From JAWVZH01 sp033722295 (lineage in GTDB: Bacteria > Bacteroidota > Bacteroidia > Chitinophagales > Saprospiraceae), in NCBI GenBank assembly GCA_033722295.1, contig JAWVZH010000164.1:1-6071 (forward strand): a stretch of DNA of 6,071 nt, given 5' to 3'. Shown in pieces: positions 5,934-6,071 of the stretch. A program made the position numbers and the translations under genes. Under the pieces are notes generated by a model that searched no databases, was not told the DNA's origin, and saw only the letters and a program-made list of their open reading frames with translations. How positions within the stretch are numbered: the stretch's first letter is position 1; each line of letters begins with the position of its first letter.

Positions 5934-6071
5934 ATGCCAAGATTTAAACTAACGATATCATACAAGGGAACCGAATTTTCGGGTTGGCAGGTACAGCCTG
6001 AACAGCGAACTGTGCAGGGGGAACTACAAAGGGCATTAGCGCGAATCTCCGGGACTGAAGTGGATGTCGTC
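5934..6071 (+). CDS. truA: tRNA pseudouridine(38-40) synthase TruA (5' part; 3' end outside window)
   Basis: TruA converts uridines 38-40 in the anticodon stem-loop of many tRNAs to pseudouridine. The first 46 codons are present. 'LTISYKGTEFSGWQVQPEQ' (6-24) matches the family's opening strand 'Y.G..F.GWQ.Q', and 'TVQGELQRALARISG' (26-40) matches the first helix. The catalytic aspartate lies in the 'GRTDAGVHA' motif further downstream and is outside the window, so activity cannot be judged. The ATG at 5934 puts the GWQ motif at the usual distance from the N-terminus. It lies immediately after the T-run of the preceding terminator, an unusually tight arrangement. Confidence 0.93.
   Translation, partial: MPRFKLTISYKGTEFSGWQVQPEQRTVQGELQRALARISGTEVDVV

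Overview
The window looks like a housekeeping stretch of a Bacteroidota chromosome. The proteins resemble that phylum's versions: ClpP has an extended N-terminus and a 'MDVFSRLMMDRIIF' segment, and the trigger factor is long, acidic and divergent. Promoter-like boxes fit the Bacteroidota -7 consensus TAnnTTTG, and no start codon except that of truA has a convincing Shine-Dalgarno sequence. I cannot assign a genus. No mobile element, CRISPR array, phage gene or sign of recent transfer is visible.

Layout. Bases 1-1607 on the minus strand hold the first 535 codons of a bifunctional (p)ppGpp synthetase/hydrolase (Rel/SpoT family); its 3' end lies off the left edge. A 254-base divergent intergenic region follows, with one -7-like box facing each way. 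On the plus strand come tRNA-Leu(UAG), trigger factor (tig), clpP and clpX, with gaps of 46, 59 and 31 bases and no visible terminator between them, so they could form one transcription unit. An AT-rich 102-base gap precedes a small four-helix membrane protein of the DoxX-like type. A clear intrinsic terminator follows it, and its T-run ends on the base before the start codon of truA, which leaves the window at the right edge after 46 codons.

How the genes work together. Trigger factor receives nascent chains at the ribosome exit tunnel. ClpX unfolds selected proteins and threads them into the ClpP chamber, so tig-clpP-clpX is the classic folding/degradation cluster. The tRNA and TruA (tRNA pseudouridylation) add a translation theme, and the divergent Rel enzyme makes the alarmone that adjusts growth to amino acid supply. 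The catalytic residues of Rel hydrolase, ClpP and ClpX appear intact. The trigger factor's FKBP-like domain lacks the recognisable IPGFE active-site segment.

I found no undescribed multi-gene system. The most interesting local structure is the doxX-like/truA junction, where a terminator, a probable truA promoter and the truA translation start are compressed into about 65 bases.
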